64,000 bases of DNA from Hyphococcus luteus (GTDB lineage: Bacteria > Pseudomonadota > Alphaproteobacteria > Caulobacterales > Parvularculaceae): NCBI RefSeq assembly GCF_002943565.1, contig NZ_PJCH01000006.1, positions 89,792 through 153,791 on the forward strand. The letters are read 5' to 3'. Position 1 is the first letter of the stretch. Each line of letters begins with the position of its first letter. Positions 15,087 through 24,035 of this stretch are shown one piece after another. Made by a program: the position numbers and the translations under genes. The notes beneath the pieces are model-generated. The model worked only from the letters and a program-made list of their open reading frames with translations, did not search any database and was not told the origin of the DNA.

Positions 15087-17963
15087 TTAGAACGCCTTGC
15101 TGATCTGGATGGAGAGAACCCGTCCCAGCGGACTGTTGCGGGAATTGTCGTATTGCAATCCCGGGAAGTTCGCTCCGCCCGTTGCATTCAACACAAGCGG
15201 CGGATCGGAGTCGAATACATTCTCAACGGAGAAAGTCATATCGAGCCCGTTGAGCAGTCCCGTCGCATCCGGTGAATAGGTGATGCTGAAATCCAGAGTC
15301 GCAAAGGCGTCTATGTCCAGATACTCGTCCGGCGCCGCAGCTGGAATGAAACGGCGTTCGATATGATAGGCGTTGGCGAAATTCAGATAGAGAGAGGTCT
15401 GAACCTCTCCAAGATCGGCCGTCACTTCGCCGCGCGCGGCGAATTTTAACGGGCCGCCGAAGTAATTCACACGGTCTTCGATGGGCGCTCCGGGGGCGAT
15501 CGCTTCATCATATTTGAGCACATAAGTCGCAACCGCGCCCACGGTCCAGTCAATATTCTGCGCTGCAAAGTTATAGTACGCAGTAAAGTCAAGACCGCTT
15601 GTTTTGACCACGCCGATATTGTTCCGGCGGGCGTCGATGATGGCAATTGTGCCGCCCGGTCCGGGCGACGGCGCAGGCCCGATAGTCAGACGATCAACCG
15701 TATCGTAAGGAGAGAAAGCCGGCTGGGCCGTTCCGTTGTTGAGGGCGTCTATGAGCGCATCGAACTCCGCTTGGGACAAAGTCGACGTAGAAAAGGCGCC
15801 CGGATTCAAAAAGACAAAGGGAGAAAGCGACGGCGTGTTGAGCGCCGCAAGCGGCCCCACATTGAAAGCGGGGTAGTCGATCTTGCCTGTGTAATCGATA
15901 CGATAATAGTTCATCGAAAGCGTCAGGCCGTCGACATCGGACGGCGTCCACTCGAAACCGGCAGAATAGGTCTTGGCTTTTTCAGGCCCAAGCGTTCCGT
16001 TGCCGCCAATGATGTAGGTCGGCGTCGTAAAACCGGGCGCGCCCATATATCCAAGCGAGGGATCGATGAGCATGGTGTCGATAGGAAATCTCGTATATGT
16101 GCCGGCTTGCGCGTTCGGGTTATTAGACGAGAGCACAGGCGCGCGAAACGACTTGCCGAAGCTGGCGTGGATGACAAAGTCTTCAAACGGCTCCCAGTTG
16201 ACGCCGAATTTCGGATTTAGAGAGTCGCCAAAGTCGCTATAGTTTTCATAGCGGCCCGCCGCGGTCAGCTCGAGACTGACAATGCCCGGCATCGAATTGG
16301 CGTCGCCGACAAGCGGGACATATAGTTCGCCGAACGCGGCCGAGACATTGCGGCCGTTAAGCGAATGCACGCCCTCCGTCACAACCTGACTGGCGCCGGA
16401 AATGTTGAACGAGTCGAATCTGTCCCGATAGTGCTCGCCGCCGATCGCAAGTCTGACATCGCCGCCGGTGATCGAGAAGAGAGGACCGGTGAAACTTCCC
16501 GACACCATTTTGCGTTTGAACCAGTAATTGGTCGTGCTCCATGAGTCGAGATAATCGAGCGTCGCCTGATCATTGCATCCCGGCGTGCCGTCGCAAAACG
16601 GGTTGAAGGCGGGAATGGCGCCGAAGTCCCCTGCCAGAACATTGGGAAGAGTGCCGCGGGCAGTGCCGCCATCATCCGTTCTGACGCTGTTCTTCGCTTT
16701 GCCGTAGCTGAAGTAAACATCACCCGTCCAGTCCGGCATAGGAAGGTCAAACCGGAAACCGGCCGTGCCGTTCCAGGTCTGCTCATAACCGTCGCGCAAG
16801 TGCGGACCGAGGTCGCCAAAGAAATTATACTGAACGGTGACCGGATCGGGACAAGTGATTCCATTAGCCGATCCGCCGTTGTTGCACGGGTGGTAAGGGT
16901 TCGTCACGGGAACGACGAGCGGTCCTGCCAAGGTGTCATAGGGGGTTTGCCGGATCGTAATATTGCGGCGATAAAATATGCCGTCGCCGTAAAGCTCAAA
17001 CCCGGGCGCCAGCTCTTGATTGAACTTTGCGACAAAGCTGTTGGAATCGATCGCCGGCAATGCATCGGTATTCGTCCAGCGTGATTGCGTATTCGGCGAC
17101 GCCAAAAGATCGGACAGAGTCAGCGTCGTCGACGAGCCCGCAGGAATGCCCATGTAGCCCGACGGCGTCAGGATATTGCCCGGCGCGGTGGCGAGCGATA
17201 GTCCGTCCCCGCCATATTCCGAGAAATCGTCATTATAAAGTTTTGGCCGGTCAGACGCGGCGAGCGCTTCGCGATCGATGTGCTCATAGGCGACCATGAT
17301 CCCGCCAGTGTCCCAAGTCTTGCCGAGCATCACCGCGGCTTTCCAGTCCATGTGGTCGTCCGCGAATCCTACGCGGCCCGAAACCTGCGCGCCGTCAAAA
17401 GGTTCGCGCATAATATAGTTCATCACGCCGGTAACAGCGTCCGAACCATATATGGCGGAGGCGCCGTCGGCGACGATCTGAATTTGCGACAGGGCGATTG
17501 ACGGCACCGTGTCCGGTTCGAAGATGTCGCTGTTGGGGCCGACCGCCGGCGTGCGGTGGCCGTTCACAAGACTCAATGTCGCCGCAGTGCCAAGACCGCG
17601 AAGGTTGGGGCTGTTGGCGTAAGAAACGTTAACAACGTCGCCTTGAAAGCCGGCGCCGCCCGCACGCCCTTCATTGCCCCCGAATGAGAGCACTTGTGGA
17701 ACTTTGCGCAAAAGGTCCGCAGTGCTGGAATAGCGGCTCTTTGCGATGTCATCGCCGCCGACAGTAAGAACTTCCGAGCCGACCGGGTCGATGCCTTGGA
17801 TGCGGGTCCCCGTCACCGTCACTACGTCCCGGTTCTCGTCGCTTTCGTCGTCCTGAGCGTAGACTGGCGTTAAAGCAATTATCGAAACCGCCGATGCCGA
17901 TCCCAATAACAAAGATAGCCGGCGCTGCGAACGCAGCGTCCTGTAATGATTTGAGCCTTGCAT
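15087..17963 (-). CDS. TonB-dependent outer-membrane receptor
   Basis: A 958-residue receptor. A signal peptide (SLLLGSASAVSIIALTPVYA) is followed by the TonB box region DVVTVTGTRI, a plug domain (STADLLRKVPQ, NLRGLGTAATLSLVNGHR, IQIVADGASAIYGSDAVTGVMNYI) and a beta-barrel ending in Phe (SIQISKAF). Its plug resembles the carbohydrate/large-substrate class of receptors rather than classical siderophore receptors. GGGAGG precedes the start at 17963. It is divergent from the TetR gene at 18226, and a TCTAC-N4-GTAGA palindrome lies 43 bases upstream of the start. It probably imports the substrate of the neighbouring sulfatases or esterase (inference). Confidence 0.9.
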   Translation of the reverse strand: MQGSNHYRTLRSQRRLSLLLGSASAVSIIALTPVYAQDDESDENRDVVTVTGTRIQGIDPVGSEVLTVGGDDIAKSRYSSTADLLRKVPQVLSFGGNEGRAGGAGFQGDVVNVSYANSPNLRGLGTAATLSLVNGHRTPAVGPNSDIFEPDTVPSIALSQIQIVADGASAIYGSDAVTGVMNYIMREPFDGAQVSGRVGFADDHMDWKAAVMLGKTWDTGGIMVAYEHIDREALAASDRPKLYNDDFSEYGGDGLSLATAPGNILTPSGYMGIPAGSSTTLTLSDLLASPNTQSRWTNTDALPAIDSNSFVAKFNQELAPGFELYGDGIFYRRNITIRQTPYDTLAGPLVVPVTNPYHPCNNGGSANGITCPDPVTVQYNFFGDLGPHLRDGYEQTWNGTAGFRFDLPMPDWTGDVYFSYGKAKNSVRTDDGGTARGTLPNVLAGDFGAIPAFNPFCDGTPGCNDQATLDYLDSWSTTNYWFKRKMVSGSFTGPLFSITGGDVRLAIGGEHYRDRFDSFNISGASQVVTEGVHSLNGRNVSAAFGELYVPLVGDANSMPGIVSLELTAAGRYENYSDFGDSLNPKFGVNWEPFEDFVIHASFGKSFRAPVLSSNNPNAQAGTYTRFPIDTMLIDPSLGYMGAPGFTTPTYIIGGNGTLGPEKAKTYSAGFEWTPSDVDGLTLSMNYYRIDYTGKIDYPAFNVGPLAALNTPSLSPFVFLNPGAFSTSTLSQAEFDALIDALNNGTAQPAFSPYDTVDRLTIGPAPSPGPGGTIAIIDARRNNIGVVKTSGLDFTAYYNFAAQNIDWTVGAVATYVLKYDEAIAPGAPIEDRVNYFGGPLKFAARGEVTADLGEVQTSLYLNFANAYHIERRFIPAAAPDEYLDIDAFATLDFSITYSPDATGLLNGLDMTFSVENVFDSDPPLVLNATGGANFPGLQYDNSRNSPLGRVLSIQISKAF

Positions 17964-18005
17964 TTCCTGATCCCTCCCAACGCGACGCTGATTTTTCTAG
18001 CGCGC

Positions 18006-18019
18006 CTCTACTTCTGTAG
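18006..18019. promoter_or_regulatory. Candidate TetR operator, copy 1 (TCTAC-N4-GTAGA)
   Basis: TCTACTTCTGTAGA, a perfect 5-bp inverted repeat around TTCT, lies 43 bases upstream of the TonB receptor start. The same layout recurs at 18983-18998 ahead of the sulfatases. Both flank the TetR gene at 18226. Confidence 0.6.
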
Positions 18020-18072
18020 ATGGCCTGGAATCGAACAGACTTTTTCACAGCTGTCAATATGATTAGTCGATT

Positions 18073-18083
18073 TTGTATAACCA
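18073..18083. promoter_or_regulatory. GntR (FadR-type)-like site, copy F
   Basis: TTGTATAACCA fits TNGTNNNACNA and differs by one base from TTGTATAACAA at 4335-4345. The surrounding ATTTTGTATAAC is identical in both places. It is in the TonB receptor/TetR divergent region, so the aromatic-cluster GntR might also govern this receptor (inference). Confidence 0.4.
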
Positions 18084-18225
18084 TATGTTCGGTCCGTAAT
18101 GATCGAGCGCATTTGCTGCGGCGCACAAGACAGCCCAAGGCAAAGGTGCAAATTTAAATGCGGACACGGATGAACGGACGCTCTGGAAAGCGATCATGGT
18201 TGTGCACCGCAATAGATTGACCTAA

Positions 18226-18969
18226 ATGTCTGCGACCATGAACGCCTCCACAAAAACAACGCGAACCAGTCGGCGAAAAAAAACCACCAAAAAACCCTCC
18301 GTGAAGAAGCCCCGTGCGAAACGATCGAGGCAGGAACTGATCGCGGATGCTGTTATTGAGGTGCTTGGTCGCGCCGGCGCCCGCGGTCTTACCCATCGTG
18401 AAATAGACCGTTTTTTGCGCCTGCCCGACGGTTCGACATCTTATTATTTCCGCCGCAAGGACGATCTGATCGCCGCCGGCCTTGAACGGTTGAACGCACT
18501 AACGCTCGAACGGCATCGAAAACGCTACGAGACCGTCTTCCAAAAGGCCGCCTCAAAAAAACAGGTCAAACTTAGCGATTTTGCGGAAACAGAATTCGAA
18601 ACATATAAGCAATATATTAGCTCGCCTCCGCTCTATCGAAATCTTGCGCGGGTCGAGTTTTTCATCATGGCGATTCGCGACAAGTCGCTGATGGAAGCAC
18701 AGCGCCGAACAATGCAGCCTATATTCGATCTCGATGAAAAAATGTTCCGTCTGTTGGGAGCTAAAAATCCGCGTCACGCGGCCGCCGAGTATGGCGATTT
18801 CAGGCGCGGCAGCTTCATGACGTTTGTGCTCGTGCCCAACGCCGTTTTCGGCCGCGACCGCACTATCGAATACTATGAAAATGTAATCCGTAAGATCATC
18901 GCAGATACCGACAAGATGCAAGAAGACCTGCCGCTCGATGCAAATATAATAAAAACGATCGCCTCTTGA
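18226..18969 (+). CDS. TetR-family transcriptional regulator
   Basis: A 247-residue regulator with a lysine/arginine-rich N-terminal tail (about 35 residues) before the TetR helix-turn-helix (ELIADAVIEVLGRAGARGLT then REIDRFLRLPDGSTSYYF, residues about 36-80). The C-terminal ligand domain is helical with no recognised family. Met5 (18238) is an alternative start. It is divergent from the TonB receptor and 59 bases upstream of the first sulfatase. The two TCTAC-N4-GTAGA palindromes at 18006 and 18983 flank it, suggesting it controls the receptor and sulfatases. Confidence 0.85.
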   Translation: MSATMNASTKTTRTSRRKKTTKKPSVKKPRAKRSRQELIADAVIEVLGRAGARGLTHREIDRFLRLPDGSTSYYFRRKDDLIAAGLERLNALTLERHRKRYETVFQKAASKKQVKLSDFAETEFETYKQYISSPPLYRNLARVEFFIMAIRDKSLMEAQRRTMQPIFDLDEKMFRLLGAKNPRHAAAEYGDFRRGSFMTFVLVPNAVFGRDRTIEYYENVIRKIIADTDKMQEDLPLDANIIKTIAS

Positions 18970-18982
18970 CCGCGCCCCGATT

Positions 18983-18998
18983 CTCTACAAAAGTAGAG
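18983..18998. promoter_or_regulatory. Candidate TetR operator, copy 2 (CTCTAC-N4-GTAGAG)
   Basis: CTCTACAAAAGTAGAG is a perfect 6-bp inverted repeat around AAAA, located 30 bases before the first sulfatase ATG and 14 bases after the TetR stop codon. It repeats the core TCTAC-N4-GTAGA seen at 18006-18019. Confidence 0.6.
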
Positions 18999-19028
18999 GA
19001 ACGAAAAAAATCGACGGGAGGGCGCAAG

Positions 19029-20417
19029 ATGCCAAGATGGGACCGCCGCAAGGTCTTGAATGTTGCGGCTGCAACCGCCGCCACGACTTCTTTTGCTCCG
19101 TTTGGCGCATCCGCGGGTTCCAAACAAGACAAACCGAACATCCTGTTCATCATGGCCGACGATCTCGGTTATGCGGATTTGAGTTGTTATGGCCGCAGGG
19201 ATTTCGAAACGCCAGTATTAGACGCCTTAGCCGAAGACGGATTGCGTCTCACGGACTGCTACTCGAACTCGCCGGTATGTTCGGCAACGCGCCTTGCGCT
19301 CATTACAGGCAGATACCAATATCGGCTTCCTTTCGGACTGGAAGAACCCAGCCCGGGAAAGTCCGGCGCAGGATTGCCCGCAGATCATCCAACGCTTCCT
19401 TCGCTGCTTCGCGATGCTGGATATCGCACTACGCTCATCGGGAAATGGCATCTGGGATCGCCGCCGGACTATGGACCACTGAAAAGCGGCTATGACAGAT
19501 TTTACGGCGTCTATGGAGGAGGCGATTATTTTCAGCACGCGCCGGAAACGGCGTCGCGCAACGACGGCGTTCTAACGGATCAGGATGAACCGTCCTTGGA
19601 CGAGGGATACATGACCGATCTTCTCGCCGATCGGGCCGTTCTGGAAATAGAAACCGCCCATAAGCACCGCAAGCCGTTTTTCATCAGCCTGCATTTCACG
19701 GCGCCGCACTGGCCCTGGGAAGGGCCCGATGACGAAGAAGTATCGGAAAATCTCTCAAACCTTTTCCATTTCGATGGCGGCAGCATCGCCACATACGCCC
19801 GTATGGTTAAAAACCTCGATGCTAATATTGGCCGGGTCCTGCAATCATTGCGCAAGGCGGGGCTGCATCGCGATACGATCGTGGTCTTCACAAGCGACAA
19901 TGGCGGCGAACGTTTTTCCGATTCATGGCCTTTTGTCGGCGTCAAAGGAGAGGTGCTGGAAGGCGGCATCCGCGTGCCGGGTCTTATCCGCTGGCCGGGA
20001 CGAATAAAAAAGGAAAGCGTTTCAGACCAGATCGTCACGTCAATGGACTGGATGCCGGTATTGCTGTCCGCTGCGGACGCGTCTCCCGATCCGGCATACC
20101 CGCCGGACGGCGTCAATCTATTGCCTGAGTTTCAGAACGGGTCGACCCGCTCGCGAAAGCTCTACTGGCGTTTTAAGGCGAACGATCAGGCCGCTCTGCG
20201 ATCAGACAACTGGAAATATCTCAGCATCGGCGGCGCCGAACATTTGTTTAATCTGAAGGAAGACGAGCGTGAGCGCGCAGACCTCAAGGAACGAAATCTC
20301 GATATCTTCGCCAGCCTCAAAGCCGACTACGAAGCCTGGAACGAAACGATGCTGCCCTATGAAGCTTCAACCTTCAGTCATGATGTGACGATGGGCAATT
20401 ACAGCGACAGATACTAA
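19029..20417 (+). CDS. Sulfatase, Tat-exported, copy 1
   Basis: A 462-residue type I sulfatase. A twin-arginine signal (WDRRKVLNVAAATAATT, cleavage near ASA) is followed by PNILFIMADDLGYADLSCYG, which holds metal-binding Asp44 and Asp45. The formylglycine motif is Cys84-Ser-Ala-Thr-Arg88, then LITGRYQYR. The usual motif is C-x-P-x-R; Ala replaces Pro. Later blocks GKWHLG, FTSDNGGE and GVKGEVLEGGIRVP are typical of arylsulfatases. ATG 19029 with GGGAGG is preferred over the TTG at 18966. No formylglycine-generating enzyme is in the window. It likely removes sulfate from a sulfated aryl or glycan substrate in the periplasm. Confidence 0.9.
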   Translation: MPRWDRRKVLNVAAATAATTSFAPFGASAGSKQDKPNILFIMADDLGYADLSCYGRRDFETPVLDALAEDGLRLTDCYSNSPVCSATRLALITGRYQYRLPFGLEEPSPGKSGAGLPADHPTLPSLLRDAGYRTTLIGKWHLGSPPDYGPLKSGYDRFYGVYGGGDYFQHAPETASRNDGVLTDQDEPSLDEGYMTDLLADRAVLEIETAHKHRKPFFISLHFTAPHWPWEGPDDEEVSENLSNLFHFDGGSIATYARMVKNLDANIGRVLQSLRKAGLHRDTIVVFTSDNGGERFSDSWPFVGVKGEVLEGGIRVPGLIRWPGRIKKESVSDQIVTSMDWMPVLLSAADASPDPAYPPDGVNLLPEFQNGSTRSRKLYWRFKANDQAALRSDNWKYLSIGGAEHLFNLKEDERERADLKERNLDIFASLKADYEAWNETMLPYEASTFSHDVTMGNYSDRY

Positions 20418-20428
20418 TGGAGTTTAGC

Positions 20429-21826
20429 ATGCATAACTGGAACCGACGCGCCGTACTCGCCGGCGGCGCTGCGATCGGGGCGGCTTCGATCAGCCCCGCC
20501 GCAAACGCCAAACAACAAGGCGGAGAAAAGCCGAATATTCTATTCATCATGGCTGACGATCTCGGTTACGCTGACCTGAGCTGTTACGGCAGAACGGATT
20601 TCGAAACGCCGGCGATCGATGCGCTGGCATCGGACGGCCTGCAGCTTATGCAGACCTACGCGAACTCTGCGGTGTGTTCGGCCACGAGGACCGCTCTTAT
20701 TACGGGACGTTACCAGTATCGCCTTCCATTCGGGCTGCAAGAGCCGGGAGGACGCAATCTGGGGCTTCCGCCCGATCATCCGACGCTTCCGTCTCTCCTG
20801 AAAAAGTCCGGTTACAAAACTGCGCTTATCGGAAAATGGCATATGGGAGCGCCGCCTGAATACGGCCCGCTCAAAAGCGGCTATGACAGTTTTTACGGCA
20901 TATATGGCGGGGGTACGGATTATTTCAGGCACTCCCCGGACAACACCGTAAGTGAAAACTACGCCGAACAAACTGTGCTGATCGACCAGGACGCGCCTGC
21001 GTTGGATGAAGGCTACCTTACGGACTTGCTCGCCGACCGTGCGATCAACATCATAGAAGACTCAGCGAAGTCGGACACGCCGTTTTTCGTCAGTCTCCAC
21101 TTCACTTCCCCGCACTGGCCTTGGATCGGCCCGAATGATGAACAAGTTTCGGAAACACTGACCGATTTGAATCATGAAGATGGCGGAAATATCCGCATCT
21201 TCGCATCCATGGTCAAAAGCATGGACGCAAACATCGAAAGAGTCCTGCACGCATTGAAGCGCGCCGGCCTCGATCAAAACACCATCGTCGTATTCACCAG
21301 CGACAATGGCGGCGAGCGTTATTCAGATGTCTGGCCGTTTGTCGGCGTCAAAGGCGAACTTCTGGAGGGCGGGATACGCGTGCCGGGGATCGTTCGCTGG
21401 CCGGGTCACATCAAGAAAAACCGGCGCTCTGAACAGGTTATCACGTCGATGGACTGGATGCCCACCCTGCTCGCCGCGGCGGGCGCGCAACAAGATCCTG
21501 GCTTTCCTTCCGACGGCGAGAATCTCCTCGACCAACTCACCGGGCAAGCGCCAGCCGTCGAGCGCAAACTGTGTTGGCGGTTCAAGGCGAACGAACAATC
21601 CGCGATCCGCGATGGAGACTGGAAATATCTAAAAATCGGCGGTTTCGAACATCTGTTCAACCTTGCGGAAGATGAGCGCGAGCGGGCCGATCTGAAAGAC
21701 AAAGAACCCGAACGCTTCGCGCAACTGAAGACTGCGTATCAAGAATGGGATGCAACGATGCTTCCTTATCCGGAAGACAGCTACAGCCATGATGTCAAAA
21801 AGGGAAATTATTCCGATCGTTATTAG
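20429..21826 (+). CDS. Sulfatase, Tat-exported, copy 2
   Basis: A 465-residue paralogue of the upstream sulfatase, alignable end to end. The Tat signal is NWNRRAVLAGGAAIGAAS, and the core has FIMADDLGYADLSCYG and Cys83-Ser-Ala-Thr-Arg87, again with Ala in place of Pro. The ATG at 20417 overlaps the previous stop (TAATG). I prefer the ATG at 20429, which has GGAG six bases ahead and begins right before the twin-arginine signal. Tandem duplication suggests two sulfate positions or two related substrates (inference). Confidence 0.9.
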   Translation: MHNWNRRAVLAGGAAIGAASISPAANAKQQGGEKPNILFIMADDLGYADLSCYGRTDFETPAIDALASDGLQLMQTYANSAVCSATRTALITGRYQYRLPFGLQEPGGRNLGLPPDHPTLPSLLKKSGYKTALIGKWHMGAPPEYGPLKSGYDSFYGIYGGGTDYFRHSPDNTVSENYAEQTVLIDQDAPALDEGYLTDLLADRAINIIEDSAKSDTPFFVSLHFTSPHWPWIGPNDEQVSETLTDLNHEDGGNIRIFASMVKSMDANIERVLHALKRAGLDQNTIVVFTSDNGGERYSDVWPFVGVKGELLEGGIRVPGIVRWPGHIKKNRRSEQVITSMDWMPTLLAAAGAQQDPGFPSDGENLLDQLTGQAPAVERKLCWRFKANEQSAIRDGDWKYLKIGGFEHLFNLAEDERERADLKDKEPERFAQLKTAYQEWDATMLPYPEDSYSHDVKKGNYSDRY

Positions 21827-21956
21827 CGCCTTTAAATTGGCGCCAATCTCGATCAACAAATTAATCGTATAGCCGTCGCGTCATTCCCGCGGGTCGCAAC
21901 ACGATAAGTTGGGTCGGGTGCGGCCGGCGTGCGTAACGCTCGCAAACGCTGCGGCA

Positions 21957-23258
21957 TTAGCGTTGCAAATGGAATACTGGCGGCGGCGGCGCCTTGAGAA
22001 GCTTGCCAGCGATCAGCGTAAAAAGGCCGGCGACAAGCGCAACCACTACCGAGATTAGCATCGCATAGCGAATAGCTTCATTGCCGTAAGCAGGCGTCAG
22101 GACGTCGCTCACCAATCCGGAAATAACGGGTCCGCCGCCTTGACCAATGATATTAGAGACAAACAAAAAGGTGGCGATCGCTACTGCACGTGTGCGCTCG
22201 TCCGACGACGCCAAAAGGAGCGCAAATAACGGCCCGATCTGCGCCATCACCAGAAGCGTCTCAAGCGCCAACCCGACCTTCCAGAGCGAGTCGCCGCCGA
22301 ATATCAAAAGAAGTTGCGCGGGAGCGATAAGCAACATCGCAAAGGCGGGCACACGATAACGCCAACGCGGATCCTTCCGACCCAGGTAAGTCGCCAACCA
22401 GCCGCCGCCAAGCCCCCCAATAATACCGCCGCCTCCACGCAAAACGCCAATAAAGCTTCCAATTTCAGTCTGACTGAGGTCATGAACGCGTGACAAAAAT
22501 GTCGGCACCCAAGTATGCATCACGGCCATGTTAAGACTGATTAGCGTCCCTGCTGCGACCGCAAAAACATACGCCGGTTTTGACGCCAAGCGGGTCAGCG
22601 CCTCGCCAAGCGCAACCGGCGAAGTCGATCCAGAATGGGACGCATCCGCAATGCGTTTCGGTTCACGCACCGTCAAAAACAATATAAGCGCCAGCGCAAT
22701 CCCCGGCGCGCCAGCCGCTATAAAACTCACTCGCCATCCATATTCCTCGCTGACAAAACCGAGCACAGGAAACGCAATCAGTACGCCAATTGATGTCGAC
22801 GCCGCCAGAAAGCCAAGCGCGGCAGGCCGTTGCTCTGAATTGAAAAGATCAGCGATAATGGAATTAGACGGCGCAACGCTGGAAGCTTCGCCAGCGCCGA
22901 GGAGGAAGCGGGTCAACGCCAACTGCCAAGCATTGCGAACAAGACCATGACACAACGTCATGACGCTCCAAAACGCCAAGCCCGCTGCAATGATGTTCCT
23001 ACGGTTCCATCTGTCCGCCAGCGACGCAATAGGGAGCGCTGCAGTTGCATAAAATGCGGCAAAAGCAAACCCGGATAACAACCCAATTGTAGTGTCCGAA
23101 AGATTGAGGTCGCCTTTAATGAGCGGAATAAGAAGTCCAAGCAAATTTCGGTCAACAGTATTTATTGCATAAATTAGCGTAAGGAGAATAAGCGTATAGA
23201 TATTAGACGGCGTCCACCCGCTCTGTGAGCCGGCATTCTTTAAATGGTTATCTGTCAT
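21957..23258 (-). CDS. MFS transporter, Spinster-like
   Basis: A 433-residue 12-TM transporter. TM1 carries YAINTVDRNLLGLLIP and the motif A loop is ASLADRWNRRNIIAAG; GAGEASSVAPSNSIIADLF is typical of Spinster-type MFS proteins of proteobacterial catabolic clusters. I use Met19 of the open frame (23258), because the earlier start would include the palindrome at 23284. Last gene of the minus-strand operon beginning at 29838, or expressed from its own promoter by the palindrome. Likely imports an acid used by the operon. Confidence 0.85.
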   Translation of the reverse strand: MTDNHLKNAGSQSGWTPSNIYTLILLTLIYAINTVDRNLLGLLIPLIKGDLNLSDTTIGLLSGFAFAAFYATAALPIASLADRWNRRNIIAAGLAFWSVMTLCHGLVRNAWQLALTRFLLGAGEASSVAPSNSIIADLFNSEQRPAALGFLAASTSIGVLIAFPVLGFVSEEYGWRVSFIAAGAPGIALALILFLTVREPKRIADASHSGSTSPVALGEALTRLASKPAYVFAVAAGTLISLNMAVMHTWVPTFLSRVHDLSQTEIGSFIGVLRGGGGIIGGLGGGWLATYLGRKDPRWRYRVPAFAMLLIAPAQLLLIFGGDSLWKVGLALETLLVMAQIGPLFALLLASSDERTRAVAIATFLFVSNIIGQGGGPVISGLVSDVLTPAYGNEAIRYAMLISVVVALVAGLFTLIAGKLLKAPPPPVFHLQR

Positions 23259-23283
23259 CCATCCAACCCCGTGACATAGTTGT

Positions 23284-23306
23284 ATTGTTCGATTTAAATC
23301 GACAAT
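23284..23306. promoter_or_regulatory. Palindromic operator candidate upstream of the MFS gene
   Basis: ATTGT-T-CGATTTAAATCG-ACAAT: a perfect 12-base palindrome CGATTTAAATCG flanked by ATTGT and ACAAT arms. It lies 26 bases before the MFS start and 42 bases after the TetR stop. A 9-bp hairpin (AGCGCGTGA / TCACGCGCT, 23318-23340) lies just upstream, without a T-run. The adjacent TetR is a possible binder. Confidence 0.5.
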
Positions 23307-23347
23307 CGTCATGCCTGAGCGCGTGACGCCTTCACGCGCTGGCGGCT

Positions 23348-24022
23348 TTATTTGTTGTCTCTTTTTTCTTCCCGGGTTGCGGTATCCAAAAGCAAAGCCA
23401 GCTTCAAAAGTGCGGCGCGGTAACGGGCCCGAAACCGCTCGGAAAAAGCATCTTCCCCGGTCGTAATCATGACAGACTGCGGATAACTCATTGGATAAAT
23501 GGTGAGAGCGACGAAAATCAGGTACAGCAAATCCGCATCTATGCCATTCGGCAGTTTTCCTTCGCTTTGAAGGTCAGAAATTATTTTCACGCGCTTAGCC
23601 ACTACATCGCGCCTGTCGTCGAAATTAGTCAGATCAGAATCGTCTTTGCGTAATTTCGCTTCCAACGCTTCCCATTCGAGAAGACGCACGCGATGACGGT
23701 CTGCTGCAAAGCCATCGAAGTAAAGCTCCAAAAGCGAATAAATACTGTGCGGCGTTTCCGCCATTTCAGTCAGACGACGTTTGAATATTTCACTTAGTAC
23801 AGCATCAAGAAGCCCGCGCTTGGACTCGAAAAAATGGTAAAGCATGCGGGGATTGGCTTCCGCATTGCGTGTTATCCTGTCGATCCGCGCACCAGAATAT
23901 CCGTAAGCAGAAAACTCTTGCATGGCTGCGTTCAAGATACGATCGCGGCTGTTTGTTTCACGTTTTCCGCGCTTCTTTTTTGCAGCAGTTTTTTTTGGCT
24001 TTGCTTTGCGTTTACTGGCCAT
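23348..24022 (-). CDS. TetR-family transcriptional regulator
   Basis: A 224-residue regulator with a basic, lysine-rich N-terminus (RKAKPKKTAAKKKRGKRE) and the TetR helix-turn-helix (RILNAAMQEFSAYGYSGARIDRI and ANPRMLYHFFESKRGLLDAVL). It lies inside the minus-strand catabolic operon, 13 bases after the epimerase gene, so it is co-transcribed and likely autoregulates the operon. Candidate targets are the repeats at 29877 and 32263 and the palindrome at 23284. Confidence 0.87.
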   Translation of the reverse strand: MASKRKAKPKKTAAKKKRGKRETNSRDRILNAAMQEFSAYGYSGARIDRITRNAEANPRMLYHFFESKRGLLDAVLSEIFKRRLTEMAETPHSIYSLLELYFDGFAADRHRVRLLEWEALEAKLRKDDSDLTNFDDRRDVVAKRVKIISDLQSEGKLPNGIDADLLYLIFVALTIYPMSYPQSVMITTGEDAFSERFRARYRAALLKLALLLDTATREEKRDNK

Positions 24023-24035
24023 TTAATTCTCAGCC

